Below, in pieces: positions 49,251-61,700 of a DNA stretch of 64,000 nucleotides. The translations under genes and the position numbers were made by a program. The stretch comes from Paulownia fortunei (Eukaryota; Streptophyta; Magnoliopsida; Lamiales; Paulowniaceae). A model generated the notes under the pieces. That model was not told the DNA's origin. It saw nothing but the letters and a program-made list of their open reading frames with translations, and searched no databases. Where the stretch lies: the NCBI GenBank assembly GCA_019321725.1, contig CM033118.1, positions 19,545,776 through 19,609,775 on the forward strand. The letters run 5' to 3'. Numbering within the stretch: position 1 is the first letter of the stretch; the number at the start of each line of letters is the position of its first letter.

Positions 49251-50582
49251 TTCAATTATGTTTATATTTATTAAATAATTTTTTAAATTTTTAAATTTTT
49301 TATTAAATTTTTTTTTTTTTAATTTACTTCATTTATTCCAACCAAAAATCTTGGTTTAACATATTTAATTATAACAACCTTCCACGAGGTTGAGGCTTGG
49401 CCAATGTAGAAAAACTCTATGCATCCGAAGGCACTTCTTTGCCTTCAAACACTCATACAACATATGTGCTCATGTTTGAATTTAAATTCAGGAGTTAATT
49501 GTAGTTTTCGGTAAGATCTAATAGAACCAAACTGAAATTTTTAGTAAAAAATCACTCGACCAAAATGATATACGAAATACCGAACCAAATTAATTGATTT
49601 GAACATTCTTTTTTTATTTTTTTATTCGATAATTTAGTAAATTGATTTTTTAAATAAAATAATAAATAATTAAAATTTAATAAGTAATGTTCATATCTTA
49701 TTTCGTTCTTATTCACTATCACTATTATATAGGAGTTTTACAATTCGTTGATTGAATCGAATCAAAATGGAAAATTTGGTAAATATAAATAAAATAATTT
49801 AGCATTTAATATTTATTTTTAAAAAAATTGATTTTGATTTTGATTTGACTTTGATTATTCAGTTTGATTTATCTAACCATACCAGATTATAACTTTTACA
49901 TAGTTTATAAATAACTTTTATTTATTGTTTCTTAATTATTATTTAGTTTTATACTAATTTTTTTTTTTAACTCACCGTGGTGAAAAAAATAAAAAATACA
50001 ATCATAATTTTGTAAATGATTAATCAAATTATCAAATCAAATAATGAAAGAGGATTAAATTGATTAATTATGTTCCATATTCAGCAATTTTTTTTTTTGA
50101 TTTATCGAATTTTTTATTTACTGAATTTTTTATTATATTTTATTTCGATATACAAAATGAACACTACTTACTCTTTTTTATGTGTTCTTATAAAATTATA
50201 TATATATATTTAACATCACTATTTTTTATATTTTAAATTATATTTTTATATTAAATATTCCATTTGCCCAAAAAAAAATCACTGTAATAGATTTTCCACA
50301 ATGACACATCTTACAGAATTTGCAAATTCTGTAAGATGCTCTGTACGTGGCCTTTTTCGTCACATAACGGCCGCCTGGCTTTTTCAGTCAATTATTGATG
50401 AAAGGGACTAAAGTTGCAAACAAAATTTCTTACGAGCCTAAAAGTGACAGCGTGACACTACGCATGAATCTGAATTCGTGTGTCGATTGATGACTATTTT
50501 ACTTCTTTTCCTTTATTCATGCTTGTAATCATTAAGTGAGCTTTATATTTTAGTGTACTTTTTATACAATAATTTCAATAGT
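49251..50582. other. AT-rich spacer with a perfect palindrome
   Basis: Apart from the palindrome at 50307-50338 and diverged AACCGAAC-like repeat sequence near 49520-49600, no feature is seen. Confidence 0.5.
50307..50338. repeat. Perfect 32-bp palindrome
   Basis: CATCTTACAGAATTTG is followed directly by its exact reverse complement with no spacer. It could form a hairpin or mark the centre of a small fold-back element. Confidence 0.9.
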
Positions 50583-51250
50583 AAGATAAGTATATTACAC
50601 AAACTTTAGATGTCATGTCCTATGCTCATAGGATGGGGCAAGCTTCTAGTACAATAAGTTTCATTAAAAATTATTTCATACTCATTTAATTCAAATTGAA
50701 CGTTGAACACGTTCAAAAATTATTTTAAATTTTTTCTTGCATTCAATGTAGGGTATCATAATTTTAGACACGCAACTTCACACACCCAACCTCATGGGAC
50801 GGGGGCATAAGCAAGACTTTAATACAATAGACTTAGTTGAAAACTACTCTACATTAGTTAATATAATTAATTCAAATTATTGGAGGAATTTTTTATACTC
50901 ATTTATAAATTATTTTATTTTATTTTTATAATTAATGTGGGATATCACATTAAGGGGTATTGTGTAATCTTAGCAAACCCATTGTGCTTCCGACTATCAC
51001 ATAAATCCATTTTTGGATATTAACTTATATATATTTATGTAATATTATTTTTTATCAAATATATTTTTCAAGCAATTTTTAGTAGTTTTATTATAAAAAA
51101 ATATTTTTTAATATTTTATAAAATTATAAAACAATTCTATCGAGTGTTACCCAAACTCGACTAGTTCAATTCAAATCTTTAAAAATTTTAATAGGATAAA
51201 TTTTAAATTTTAATTAATCTATCTAAAATCCACACTATTATCATCCCCTA
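50583..51250. repeat. Dispersed repeat R, copy 3
   Basis: Matches 35040-35700 and 38655-39290. It precedes the fifth, broken bHLH unit. Confidence 0.65.
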
Positions 51251-51980
51251 AAAATGGGCAAATCCCAATTTGCTAGCTGGATTTCGGAAAACATTATGTA
51301 GATGAAGAATTCTTACCATCAACAAATGTCGTAACAAGGACAAAATTGCAATTTCTTAGAAGGAACTATAATTTATGCGTGATGCATGATATCATTTACT
51401 ATTGGACTTTGTATTCATCACAATTTTATTATAATTTATTTATTATTTAATTATTTTATAAATGAGGTATGTTAAAAGAATATTTTATCAATCAAAATTT
51501 TCGAGAATTCTTCAAAACGATTTATACTTTTAATAGTATTGATACAGATATATATAGTGAATTGTTCTTCTTATCCGTGGACATGGTACCATTTTATATT
51601 CTCACTTATTATGCCCTATTCTTAACAATTAAAAATAAAATTATGCTACTATTGAATATATAACTTTCTCATTGAGATTATCAACACCAGTACAATAATT
51701 ATAGATTTCAAACAAAAACTCAATTGATTCACAGGATCAATATTCATGTAATTATATACTACAAGTACGACAATTCGAATTCTCTATTTTAATTTGATAT
51801 TTTTTACAAATTTATACTTATTTCTTTAAATATACATTTGGCATGCAACATGAAATAAAAGTAAAAGATTCTGAAGTTCAAGAAACAGCCCACAAGAAGT
51901 ACGAATTATCTTATTTTATTTCCAGCTTCCTCAGCAGTGGAATGCTTATTGATTTATACATAACTATAGGAAACGCTATC
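51251..51980 (-). repeat. 3' flank of a fifth bHLH unit, cut by the gap
   Basis: 51251-51410 is the micro-ORF region (ATG at 51302, early stop at 51334). 51569-51980 matches the 3' flank of copies A and C up to the word GGAAACGCTAT, where the N run begins. In A and C the bHLH coding exons start about 60 bp further on. The gene itself is therefore missing or hidden in the gap; sequence right of the gap is unrelated. Confidence 0.7.
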
Positions 51981-52080
51981 NNNNNNNNNNNNNNNNNNNN
52001 NNNNNNNNNNNNNNNNNNNNNNNNNNNNNNNNNNNNNNNNNNNNNNNNNNNNNNNNNNNNNNNNNNNNNNNNNNNNNNNN
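51981..52080. other. Assembly gap (100 N)
   Basis: Exactly 100 N, so the true size is unknown. Open frames spanning it are not real. Confidence 0.99.
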
Positions 52081-52789
52081 GGAAACAATAAATATATCTA
52101 ACAATTGATATCAAGAAAGTTACTAACTTAATTAGTCTAGTGACTTTCTCTGATACTTTCTTGAGAGTTTTTCGATATTGGAATATTTAAGCTCTGTTCT
52201 TTACAATATTAAACTGATATAATACACATATTAGTAGTTTCGCCCTATAAATGGGCATTATCACAAATTATTGGGTTCAATAGTTCTTATGTCCATCACA
52301 TTGGAATTATGCATTGATAATGTTAAAAAAACAATGTAGATGATGACTCATTTCCATGTCAATCTTACTTGGATTGGTCCCATTTATTCTAAACTCAAAT
52401 AAAACTGATCCAACTCATCTTGCATTACAATCCAAAATCTAAAATAAAAAATAAAAAATTCTATGGCCTTTTTCTGTATCTTCAAGGGTGTTTTGGATGT
52501 ATTTGTCCTGATTTTTTAGCTAAAGAGGACCAGTTCTTGAGTCATGGTTTCTCACCCTTGATTTCACCCGACTTCCCTTTTTCCTTCTTCTTGAGATCTT
52601 GTCTTTGAAGGCCGTCTTCATAGGTAACTATTTGGCTTCCCATTGAGGTATTTCTTGAATTCTCATCAGCCCTTTTCCCTTTCATTATTTAGGATTTGTT
52701 CATTTACATTTGTTTCAATCTTCTATATATGTTCTCATGGGGTTTTTTGGTTCTTTCGTTGAGCCTTCTTCTTGTTTAAAATAAACTAA
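52081..52789. other. Spacer upstream of the galactosidase-family gene; possible 5' leader exon
   Basis: 52480-52623 is less AT-rich and ends in a plausible donor (ATAG then GTAACT at 52624). It could be an untranslated first exon spliced to the acceptor GTGCAG at 53388-53393. This is a suggestion only. Confidence 0.25.
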
Positions 52790-53297
52790 TGAGTTAATTT
52801 CATAAAACCCCCCTCTATTTTAGTGAAAATATGAAAAACCCCTCTGCATTAAAAAAATATCCTCAAAAGTCACACTGTAAATCAAAAGTCTGCTCACGTG
52901 CCCTTTTCATTCTTAGTTCAAATGTAACAACCGTTAGATCATGCGTGATAGAGATCTGTGGCCTATATTTTGGTCAAATGTATCTGCATGTAAGTATTTT
53001 TTGCTCAAATATATATGTAATCGAAACTAATTAAAAATAAAAGAGGTATTTCATTTATTTTTATAAATACGGGCAGATTTATTGATCAATTTATGTGAAA
53101 TATTAAATCGAAGGACACCATCACATAAGTTAGCTTTGCAGTACCCATGCGTGTATTATAACCTCCGTCAATTGACGATGAAATGAGGGTTTTATGCAAA
53201 CTTTGAAATTACATGCGGTTTTTACGCTATTTTTTAAGATAGGAGTTTTTTTGTATTTTTGCTAAAACACATGGGGTTTATGCAATTATTCCTAAAT
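52790..53297. mobile_element. Non-autonomous TIR element in the 5' region of the galactosidase-family gene
   Basis: The left end (TTAATTTCATAAAACCCC...) is mirrored by the complement of the right end (ATAATTGCATAAACCCC...), and similarity continues through words such as ATTTTAGTGAAAATA and GTTTTAGCAAAAATA. The element is about 0.5 kb with inverted repeats of about 60-80 bp and no coding capacity. It lies 115 bp before the start codon. Confidence 0.5.
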
Positions 53298-53350
53298 TAA
53301 TTATCCTCCATTTTCTTGATCCACGTTGATGCTCTAGTGTTAGTTATGTC

Positions 53351-53357
53351 TATAAAT
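53351..53357 (+). promoter_or_regulatory. Candidate TATA box of the galactosidase-family gene
   Basis: TATAAAT 55 bp before the ATG. If used, the leader would be only about 25 nt. The alternative is that this is intron sequence ending at the acceptor at 53393. Confidence 0.3.
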
Positions 53358-53411
53358 GCCTCAAAGAAATTGGCTTGATTCAATTATGTGCAGTACAAAT
53401 AGTTGCGAAAT

Positions 53412-56400
53412 ATGACTATCACAGCAGTGCCGGCTATCAAGAATGGCTGCCTCATGGTTCGCGGCAAGGTTGTCTTAACAGGAGTTCCGGAAAATGTTGT
53501 CATTTCTCCAGCAAGTTCAGGATCAGCTTTTATTGGAGCCAGTACAACGACATTGAGTTCTCGCCATGTCTTAAATCTTGGAATTCTTGAGTAAGTGATT
53601 TCCTTGATATAGATGTTTACATGATTGATCTTAGTTTCCAGTTCTCGATCTTGATTACCCTTTTGTCTGCAATGAAATCTGAATTAAAACAATTTCTTGT
53701 TTCAATAATCTGCTCTAAGTTTTTGTCAAAGTCTTTTCAAAGAATGTGTCCCCTTCCATGTTTGCTGAGAAGTTAGATGTGGCATCTTTTTCACAGAAAC
53801 TACAAGTTCATGTGCCTTTTCATTGTCAAGATATGGTGGATGATACCGCGTTTTGGAAAATCAGCAAGCGACATTCCTATGGAGACTCAGATGCTTCTAC
53901 TTGAAGCAGGAGAAGAATCTGTGCTAAGTGTAGCAGATGATGGCACTCCTGCAGAGCCTGCAAGCCGAAATAAAGTTTACGTTCTCGTATTGCCTGTGCT
54001 GGATGGAGCATTTAGGACAACTCTGCAGGGGACTCCATCAAATGAGCTCCAGTTCTGCTATGAAAGTGGTTGGTTTCAACTCCATCATTTGGACAATTAC
54101 TGTTTTGTTTTGTGGAAATTTGTTGTTTGGTTTTGTTTTTAAGGTGATCCTGAAGTCCAAACTTCTCAAGCACTGGAAGGAGTTTTTGTTAACTCTGGGG
54201 ACAACCCTTTTGAACTCATCAAGTATTCAATTAAGTATGTTGGCCTCAGTTATCAGGATGTCTCTAGTCAACTAAGATTTTGGACTTTTGTTGTCAAACT
54301 TTTGACGTTTTGAAATTATCATTTCTCCAGGATACTGGCTAAACATAAAGGTACATTTAGTCACCTGGAAAACAAAAAGGTAGCTATCGCTCCCTGATCC
54401 ACACACACACACACTTCTTGACCAGATAATTACGAGGATATTGTAATCTGAATCATTCCTGCTTCAAATGACAGGCCCCTGCTCATTTAGATTGGTTTGG
54501 TTGGTGCACTTGGGATGCTTTTTACACTGAAGTCAGTGCAAATGGTATCAAAGAGGGTCTTCAGAGGTTTGACAACAAAACCAAGTGTAAATCAAAATTG
54601 TTTGTTCACGTAGTAACACGACTAGAATCTCTTTCACTGAATTACATGAAAATGTCATGTTTTACAGTTTCAAAGATGGAGGGATTCCTCCTAAGTTCCT
54701 GATCATAGATGATGGATGGCAAGAGACGGAAAACGAATATCAGAAGGAAGGTGAGCCGCTAATTGAAGGAACACAGTAAGTCCCATAATTTGTTAAGATG
54801 AATAAGATTATGCAACAATCCCTTGGATCATGGTTTTTTTGTTCACTAATGATGCTTCTGTCGGTATAGGTATGCCACCAGATTGACAGATATCAAAGAA
54901 AATAGTAAGTTTAGGGGATCAGAATCAGACGGTTCAAGCACAAATCTCAAAGAGTTAATCCATTACATCAAAGAGAATTATGGAGTAAAGTAAGTTTCAC
55001 GAGTAAGGATATATACAAGAATTTTTTGTTTGGTCCAATATCTTCAGCTCAAAAAAACTTCTAAATCCTCAAATTTATTGCATGATGCAGGTATGTATAT
55101 ATGTGGCATGCTATAGTTGGATACTGGGGTGGACTCCTTGCTTCTTCTGAGGCACTAAAAAAGTACAAACCAAAGCTTGCATATCCAGTTCAATCACGGG
55201 GAAATATTGGGAATATAAGGGACATAGGCGTAGACAACTTGGAGAAGTATGGAGTTGGAGTAATAGACCCTCAAAAAGTTTTCGATTTTTACAATGATAT
55301 GCATAGCTATCTTGCTAGTACTGGGGTGGATGGTGTCAAGGTTGATGGCCAAAATATATTAGGAACCTTGGGATCTGGAAATGGTGGAAGAGTGTCCATT
55401 ACTAAAAGGTATCATGAAGCCCTTGATGAGTCTATAGAGAAAAACTTCAGGGACAATAATTTGATTTGCTGTATGTGCCACAATTCAGACTCCATATTCA
55501 GGTAAATTACTTGCCTGCACCCCATTTACTGCAATGTATTTGTTGAGTGTAGAAGTAATGCATCTAATCTTTTTCATCCATTCTTAGTTCTAAGAAGAGT
55601 GCAACTGCTAGAGCATCAGAGGATTTCTTTCCGAGTGACCCAACTTTCCAGACTTTACATATTGCATCAGTGTCTTTCAACAGTCTTCTCTTCGGCGAGA
55701 TTGTCGTGCCAGACTGGGATATGTTCCAAGTAAGCATCTTTTTCTTGTATAGATACTTAGAAAATAATCTGACTCCACAGATAATAGAACTCATATGATT
55801 TTCTTATACACAATGCTAGCTGATATACAAATTATCATGTTAAATAGCAGTTTCAAAACATTAGTCTGGTTTATTTCTGAGAATTAAGGTTATCTGAATA
55901 CTAACCCCTTTTTCTTTCTTCAATGAAGAGCAACCATAACACTGCTGAGTTCCATGGCGCAGCTAGAGCCTTGGGCGGTTGTCCAGTCTATGTAAGGTAG
56001 AACCTTGTCCCAGCAATAATTCTCCTTACAGACAAGAGAAGACCTCTTGTAAACATCTTGTTCATTACTAATTGATGTGATCACATGATACAGTGACAAG
56101 CCTGGAAAACATGATTTCAAAATCCTCAAGAAACTTGTTCTTCCTGATGGATCAATCTTAAGGGCTAGATATGCTGGCAGGCCTACTCGAGACTGCCTAT
56201 TTATCGATCCAGTCATGGATGGGAAGAGGTAATCTCTTTCTCTCTTTATTGTGTATCTTTATAGCAGAGACGATACAATATTACTTAAAACTAGTGATAA
56301 TAACTAACAAATTGTTTCTAACTCTCAATAGCTTGCTCAAGATATGGAACTTGAATAAGCTTATTGGAGTAGTTGGTGTTTTCAACTGCCAAGAAGCAGG

Positions 56401-57160
56401 AAGTTGGCCAATGAAACAAGCTCCTGAATCCACTGAAAACTCTACACCTTCAGCCACATCTATCACAGCCCGTGTCAGTCCCCTTGACGTAGAATTTCTA
56501 GAGGACATTGCAGGGGAAAACTGGAGTGGGGACTGTGCTGTATATGCATTTAACTCAGGTTAGTTATCCCACCCCCCACCCCCACCCCCCACGCAATCCC
56601 CCGGACAAAAATAAAAAATAAAAAATAAAAACCCATTTTTTTACACATTATCATCATCAAAAGAAGGGGAAAAAAAGAAGAAATTCACAATGTTGATCCT
56701 GAACTATCTTATGTTACAGGATTCCTTTCCGCAGTGCCAACGAGCAAATCTGTTGAAGTGTCTTTAGGTGTATTACAGTGTGAAATATTTACGGTCTCCC
56801 CAATAAAGGCGAGCAAAGCTCTTATAAGTCTGATCCCATTTCACTCTTCTTATTCAGCAGTACTAACAGAGACTACTTGAACGTTATGAACAGGTATTCA
56901 ATGAAAACATTCACTTTGCTCCAATTGGCTTAATTAACATGTACAACTCAGGAGGAGCAGTGGAAGAATGTATCTTTAAAGATACAATAACAACCAAAGT
57001 AAGAGGGTCTGGACTATTTGGAGCATATTCAAGTATCAAACCAAGTTCTTGTAAGGTAGACAAAAAAGATGAGGACTTCACATACAATTCTGAGAATGGA
57101 CTATTGACAATAAATCTTCAAAGTGACAGCAGCTTCAAAGAGATTGAAATTGTCTATTAA
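53412..57160 (+). CDS. GH36 raffinose synthase/SIP/alkaline alpha-galactosidase family enzyme
   Basis: Fourteen exons: 53412-53590, 53797-54068, 54144-54234, 54331-54379, 54475-54566, 54668-54775, 54870-54989, 55091-55501, 55588-55729, 55929-55996, 56094-56228, 56332-56558, 56720-56808 and 56894-57160. All phases close to 749 aa, the usual family length. Landmarks: [29 protein letters not shown] (Asp242/243), [20 protein letters not shown] with the expected nucleophile Asp389, RASEDF with the expected acid/base Asp453, [27 protein letters not shown] and GVFNCQ. No signal peptide, so cytosolic, as for family members that hydrolyse or transfer galactose from raffinose-family oligosaccharides or galactinol. 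Substrate cannot be decided from sequence. Oddities: intron 13 (56809-56893) begins with GC. The residue after the nucleophile is Gly390 (usually Val), Gly395 replaces a usual Glu, and Gln488 follows DWDMF where His is usual. Confidence 0.93.
56809..56893 (+). other. GC-AG intron 13 of the galactosidase-family gene
   Basis: The exon end AAG is followed by GCGAGC instead of GTGAGC. The acceptor AACAG precedes [12 protein letters not shown], which continues the family sequence in phase. If the intron were retained, translation would stop after 23 further codons (TGA near 56878), removing the last 88 or so residues. Confidence 0.75.
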
Positions 57161-57393
57161 GGCAGTTTCATGCAAGTAATCAGCATTTTCCAGAGAGCTA
57201 TTAGCACCATGAAAGTTCAGTGTCAAGGAGTGCACAATGAGTTTCCAAGGGGAATATTGAGGAAATCTAGAAATGTAACAAGAAAAATTATTTGAGTTTG
57301 AGGATACAGATAAGCAGTAGTTTCTATGGTCCTCATTTGTTGACTTGTTTTGGGTTCTTTTACTCTCCATTTGGGCTTAAGAATTCAATGAAC

Positions 57394-57417
57394 AGAGAGA
57401 GAGAGAGAGAGAGAGAG
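57394..57417. repeat. (AG)n microsatellite in the 3' untranslated region
   Basis: Twelve AG repeats, about 235 bp past the stop codon. Confidence 0.95.
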
Positions 57418-57608
57418 CTAGTTTACTTTTCATCTTTTCCTTTTTTAACGAAATAATAGTCATTCTCTGGCAGATTAAATGTTTTGACTTTCTTTTCGAA
57501 ACACTGTATGTTATAACTTGTTAACAAGTTCATCACATTCTAATTTTTCAGTTTATGTTATTACATAACATTAGTTCAGAGGATATGAATTGTAATGCAC
57601 AGTGGAAA

Positions 57609-57614
57609 AATAAA
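57609..57614 (+). terminator. Candidate poly(A) signal of the galactosidase-family gene
   Basis: AATAAA about 450 nt past the stop codon. Candidate only. Confidence 0.3.
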
Positions 57615-57619
57615 AATTG

Positions 57620-58780
57620 TCATGAGTAATTTTTAAGTTGTTAGGATATAAATATCCTATTCCATGAAACCTGTATAAAGAAAATAATTTATCATTACAC
57701 AATACCAAAGTAGGACTTAAAAAAAAAATCATCATTGGATTTTGATACTATTCTTGTATTGATTAAATAGTAGATTTGTTTGTAAGATCCTTGACTTTAT
57801 AAGCACATTTCAATGTTGAAACGTTGACTGCCATTCAGCAGAGCATTTTCTTCTGGAGGTTATTCAATACAATATTTGAATATGATTTGAAATAACCTTT
57901 AAATCTCCAGACTAATTCAAACCTAGAAAGCTTGATCACCGATGAGATTTCTCTGGAGATGTCAATTGTGCTGCTCTCTCTTGCTTGATATTCTATCAAA
58001 ATCGGTAGCAAAAACTAATGAAAGCTAAATTCCCAATCAAGTACACAGAAAATTTCCAAACATAAGTCAAAAACCTATTCTATTACAAACGTTTTCTATG
58101 TATTTAATTACAACTTGAAATCTAAAAGTATGGCAACTTATTACACAACAATCTCAAGAATCGGATGCATAATTCTGGTAGAAAATTCGCTGGTTTAAGG
58201 AAAGCTTCCTTGAAGCCCATATCTGATAAGCTTCCACCGAATAAGGCAAGATAAGGATCCTCAATCCTTTCAGCCATTGGATGCGAATTTATTAGAAAGC
58301 TTCTTGATGATTTATTTCTATAAAATCTGCAAGTTTGTCTCTAATAAATCCATTCATATATGGTAAGTTTCTTGTATTTTAATTAAACAAGAAAACAATA
58401 AATTCAATAGTTAGATTAACATCGCAACTCATGTTGGAATGTGGAAAATACAACTTACCATATTAGAATCAATTTAATAAAACTAATTTTATTTTACACA
58501 AATAATGCCAACAAACACTTCCGACTTAACAATCTCTCTCTTAGTCACTTTTATCAAAACAAACGTACTTCCCTTAAACACTAGGATCATGTTCAAAATA
58601 GGGATGTTTCAACATGAAAAGTAACGCAAGAAAAATCAACGACACCCTGTATAAAATATTGGAACATAAATTGGAATGCCAACTAGAACATGCATGCAAA
58701 GTATCATAAAAAAAGAGTTTATCAGATGCAGAATAAACACAAAAAATAAGAAAATACTATATCTGTTACATGCCAAACCA
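57620..58780. other. Intergenic, no gene seen
   Basis: Moderately AT-rich, with no coding signature I can support. Parts of 57.9-58.6 kb look like decayed transposon sequence, but no end or domain is recognisable. Confidence 0.4.
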
Positions 58781-58799
58781 ACAAAACAAAAACTCTGCC

Positions 58800-61700
58800 C
58801 CTCAAGCAATTACTCTCCCTTCTCTTCATCTTTTGCAGCAGCACCATCACCATCATCTTGACTTGCAGGTGCCCCAGACTCCTCATTTTTGGCAAAAAAT
58901 TATACGAAGGATTCTCAGAAGAGCTTGAGTCAGATACAGAACTTGCAGCTTCAACAGGACCTGAAACTCCCCCGACTATTTTCCCTTAAGCTTCCCAAGA
59001 CGAGCAAGAATTTCCTATTCTTTGTTAAGGGATTGTTTAATGTGCTCCCTGACTTCATGCAATTGACGTTCCAAATAGCTATAGTAATATGTATTAGGAG
59101 ATGAAATTGGAGCAGCAGAGACTGACGTTCCAACATTACCTTGAACATCATCTGGAACATCATTTATTAAATAATTCAAATGCCTGTCAAATTTGATCAT
59201 CTTGGGAGATATTCTCAATGCTCTCTTAGGATGTGATAGAGTCTCATTTTTCTCCTTTATAAACCCTTTTGTCACAAGCAAGTTATAAATCAAAGATGAA
59301 AAGACAGTGTTCCATATGGTGTTTGCACTTCAGCATGTTTGACAGTGGTTTTTAGGATATGCTTCCCAAGATCAAAAGGTTCGTTAGTGCCTACATAATA
59401 CAAAATGATAATTTGATCCTTAACTATAATTGTGCGATTTATGGTTGGAGTCCAATTAGTGATAGCAATTTTGTGCAAAATGGCTTATTTGATAGTTAAG
59501 GATGCAGCTGGAAAGTTGGTGTCCTCACTTGGCTAATGTTGCTATATTGTAAATGCAAGTGTATGTTATTATTAATAAGTAATAAAGTGATGAGTGAGTA
59601 TAGTTTTTACGAGAATTGTTGAATTATTAAGTAACGAAATTGAGTTAATTTTAATTTTATTTGAATAAACGCAATAAAGTGTTGATGATTACAAACTAAA
59701 TCCAACTAAACTAAACTAATAATCAAAATCAATTAATGAAGAAATTCAATAATTTTAAGGCCTAGGATTTATAATTTCACCATAATTAGTTTGATTTGAA
59801 TAATTTATCTCATTAATTTTAATTTATTTTCCAAGTGATAGTCGAGAATCCCTAAATTATTCGATCGAGGTCCAACAAAAATATCATCAATTGCTAACCC
59901 AATATATTCGTATATAAATTACATCAATCAATAATTCATTAGTTATATAGATTTCAAACAAGACTACATAAATCATGTAAGTATATTCTTATTTCACATG
60001 CAATTTATGATTTTTTACACATAAAGTTAGACAGATATATCACATCTTGGGTTAATATTATTAGTATATTATTTAATTAGTGGCCAAGTAATTGTAAACA
60101 TTAAGAACCATGTAGAAAATTCAATTTGAAAAATAAATTGAGAATGGAATTGATAAAAATATTCAAAATATTCTAATTAGATTGCATCACAACCCTAGAA
60201 AAAGTAATTAGTTCATGGTGAAAATAAAATATAATTTAACAAATTCATGGACATAATCAAAGAGAAAAAGAGAAAATTATAAATAGAACTTGGAAGAGGA
60301 TACGTTTCTTATCTTGTAACTGTCTTCTTCTTCAATTTTCGAATAATTCTCTCATCTTTCTCAAAATTCCTTCTCCTTGTCTTCACTCTTTTCTTTCATT
60401 CCTTCCCAAATTCTTCCCCTTGGGGGCTTTTAGAATCATTCAAAATAGATGGGAGATGCCCTAAAGGCTGCAAAAATCTCATTTTGTCCCTATTTTTCTA
60501 GGCGTTGTATGTTGTCCTCACTAGAGTGAGGCATTTTCCAATAGGTGCAGCATCTAAGCATTGCATTTTCAGTGTCTAAGCGTTGTATCTTCTGGAATTT
60601 TAATTTTTTTATTAGAAAAATGTAAGAATAATGCAATTTTTTATACATCCAAGTCAACTTTTTTTGTTCATAGTTAAATCTGCACAATAACATTAAAAAA
60701 GATGATAAAGTTTTAAGAAATCTCGAAAACTAATCAAAAAATTAAATAAATAATATTAAATTAATGGGTATAAAACCCACTCGTCAGGCAAGGTCTAACA
60801 CTATCTCTAGTGATGGTCTTAATGACTAAAGTCAAGATCAGTAGGTAGCTCAATTTCATCATCTTCAGGGGTTCTTAAAAACTCATTGATCAAAGTAGAA
60901 GTCAAGAAATACGGTTTCTTATGTAATATCTAGTCATGCTTCGCAGACTTAAACTTATCAATAATTGTGGTCAAGCTTGAATTAAACTCATTAAAAAACT
61001 ATCACAAATAGTTCGCATCAGTTTCCTTTCATTCAACAATTTATCTAAACCTCTATCCTCATTATCTTTCAACTTAATTGGTCTCTCAGCCAAAACCTTT
61101 CTTTAAGACACATATTCCACACAGTTTTACCAACTTCAGTATAGAACTTAGGAGAGCAAGTAACACTTATTTCAATAGGATCATCATCTATGGTAGGTCT
61201 AACAGTCGATTCTCCTATGTTATTGTTGGAAAGGTTGATGACTGGAGATCCTGCAATAAAATGATTGTAATCTAGATCTTGAGGACCTTTGGTCTGTGGT
61301 GTTCCAATGGGAGTTGGAACATGGCCACTAACATGACCTACTAACATGTTTCATTGTTGAATAGGGACTTCCAAAGAATCTGATGAGGTAGAAGCTTGTG
61401 TAGGTGGGTCAGTAATCTCAACAAAAAAAATGGTCAGAAGTGTTGGGTTGGGTTTCCTCAATGTAGAGATATCCTAATACCTAATTTAAATGAAGCACTT
61501 GAAATAAAACTATATGGAAGGGCAATTTTGTCAAATGGTATTTTTATTAACTTAAGGTATAGAATTCAAATTGGTTCATAATCAGCAAAAAATAAAAGAG
61601 AGAAAAAGATAGAGAAGAGAAGAGAAAATCGATTTTGAAAGCATCACTCGACCAGTTACTTTCAAAATACGATCAGGAAAAATTGAACCGTTGAATCAAG

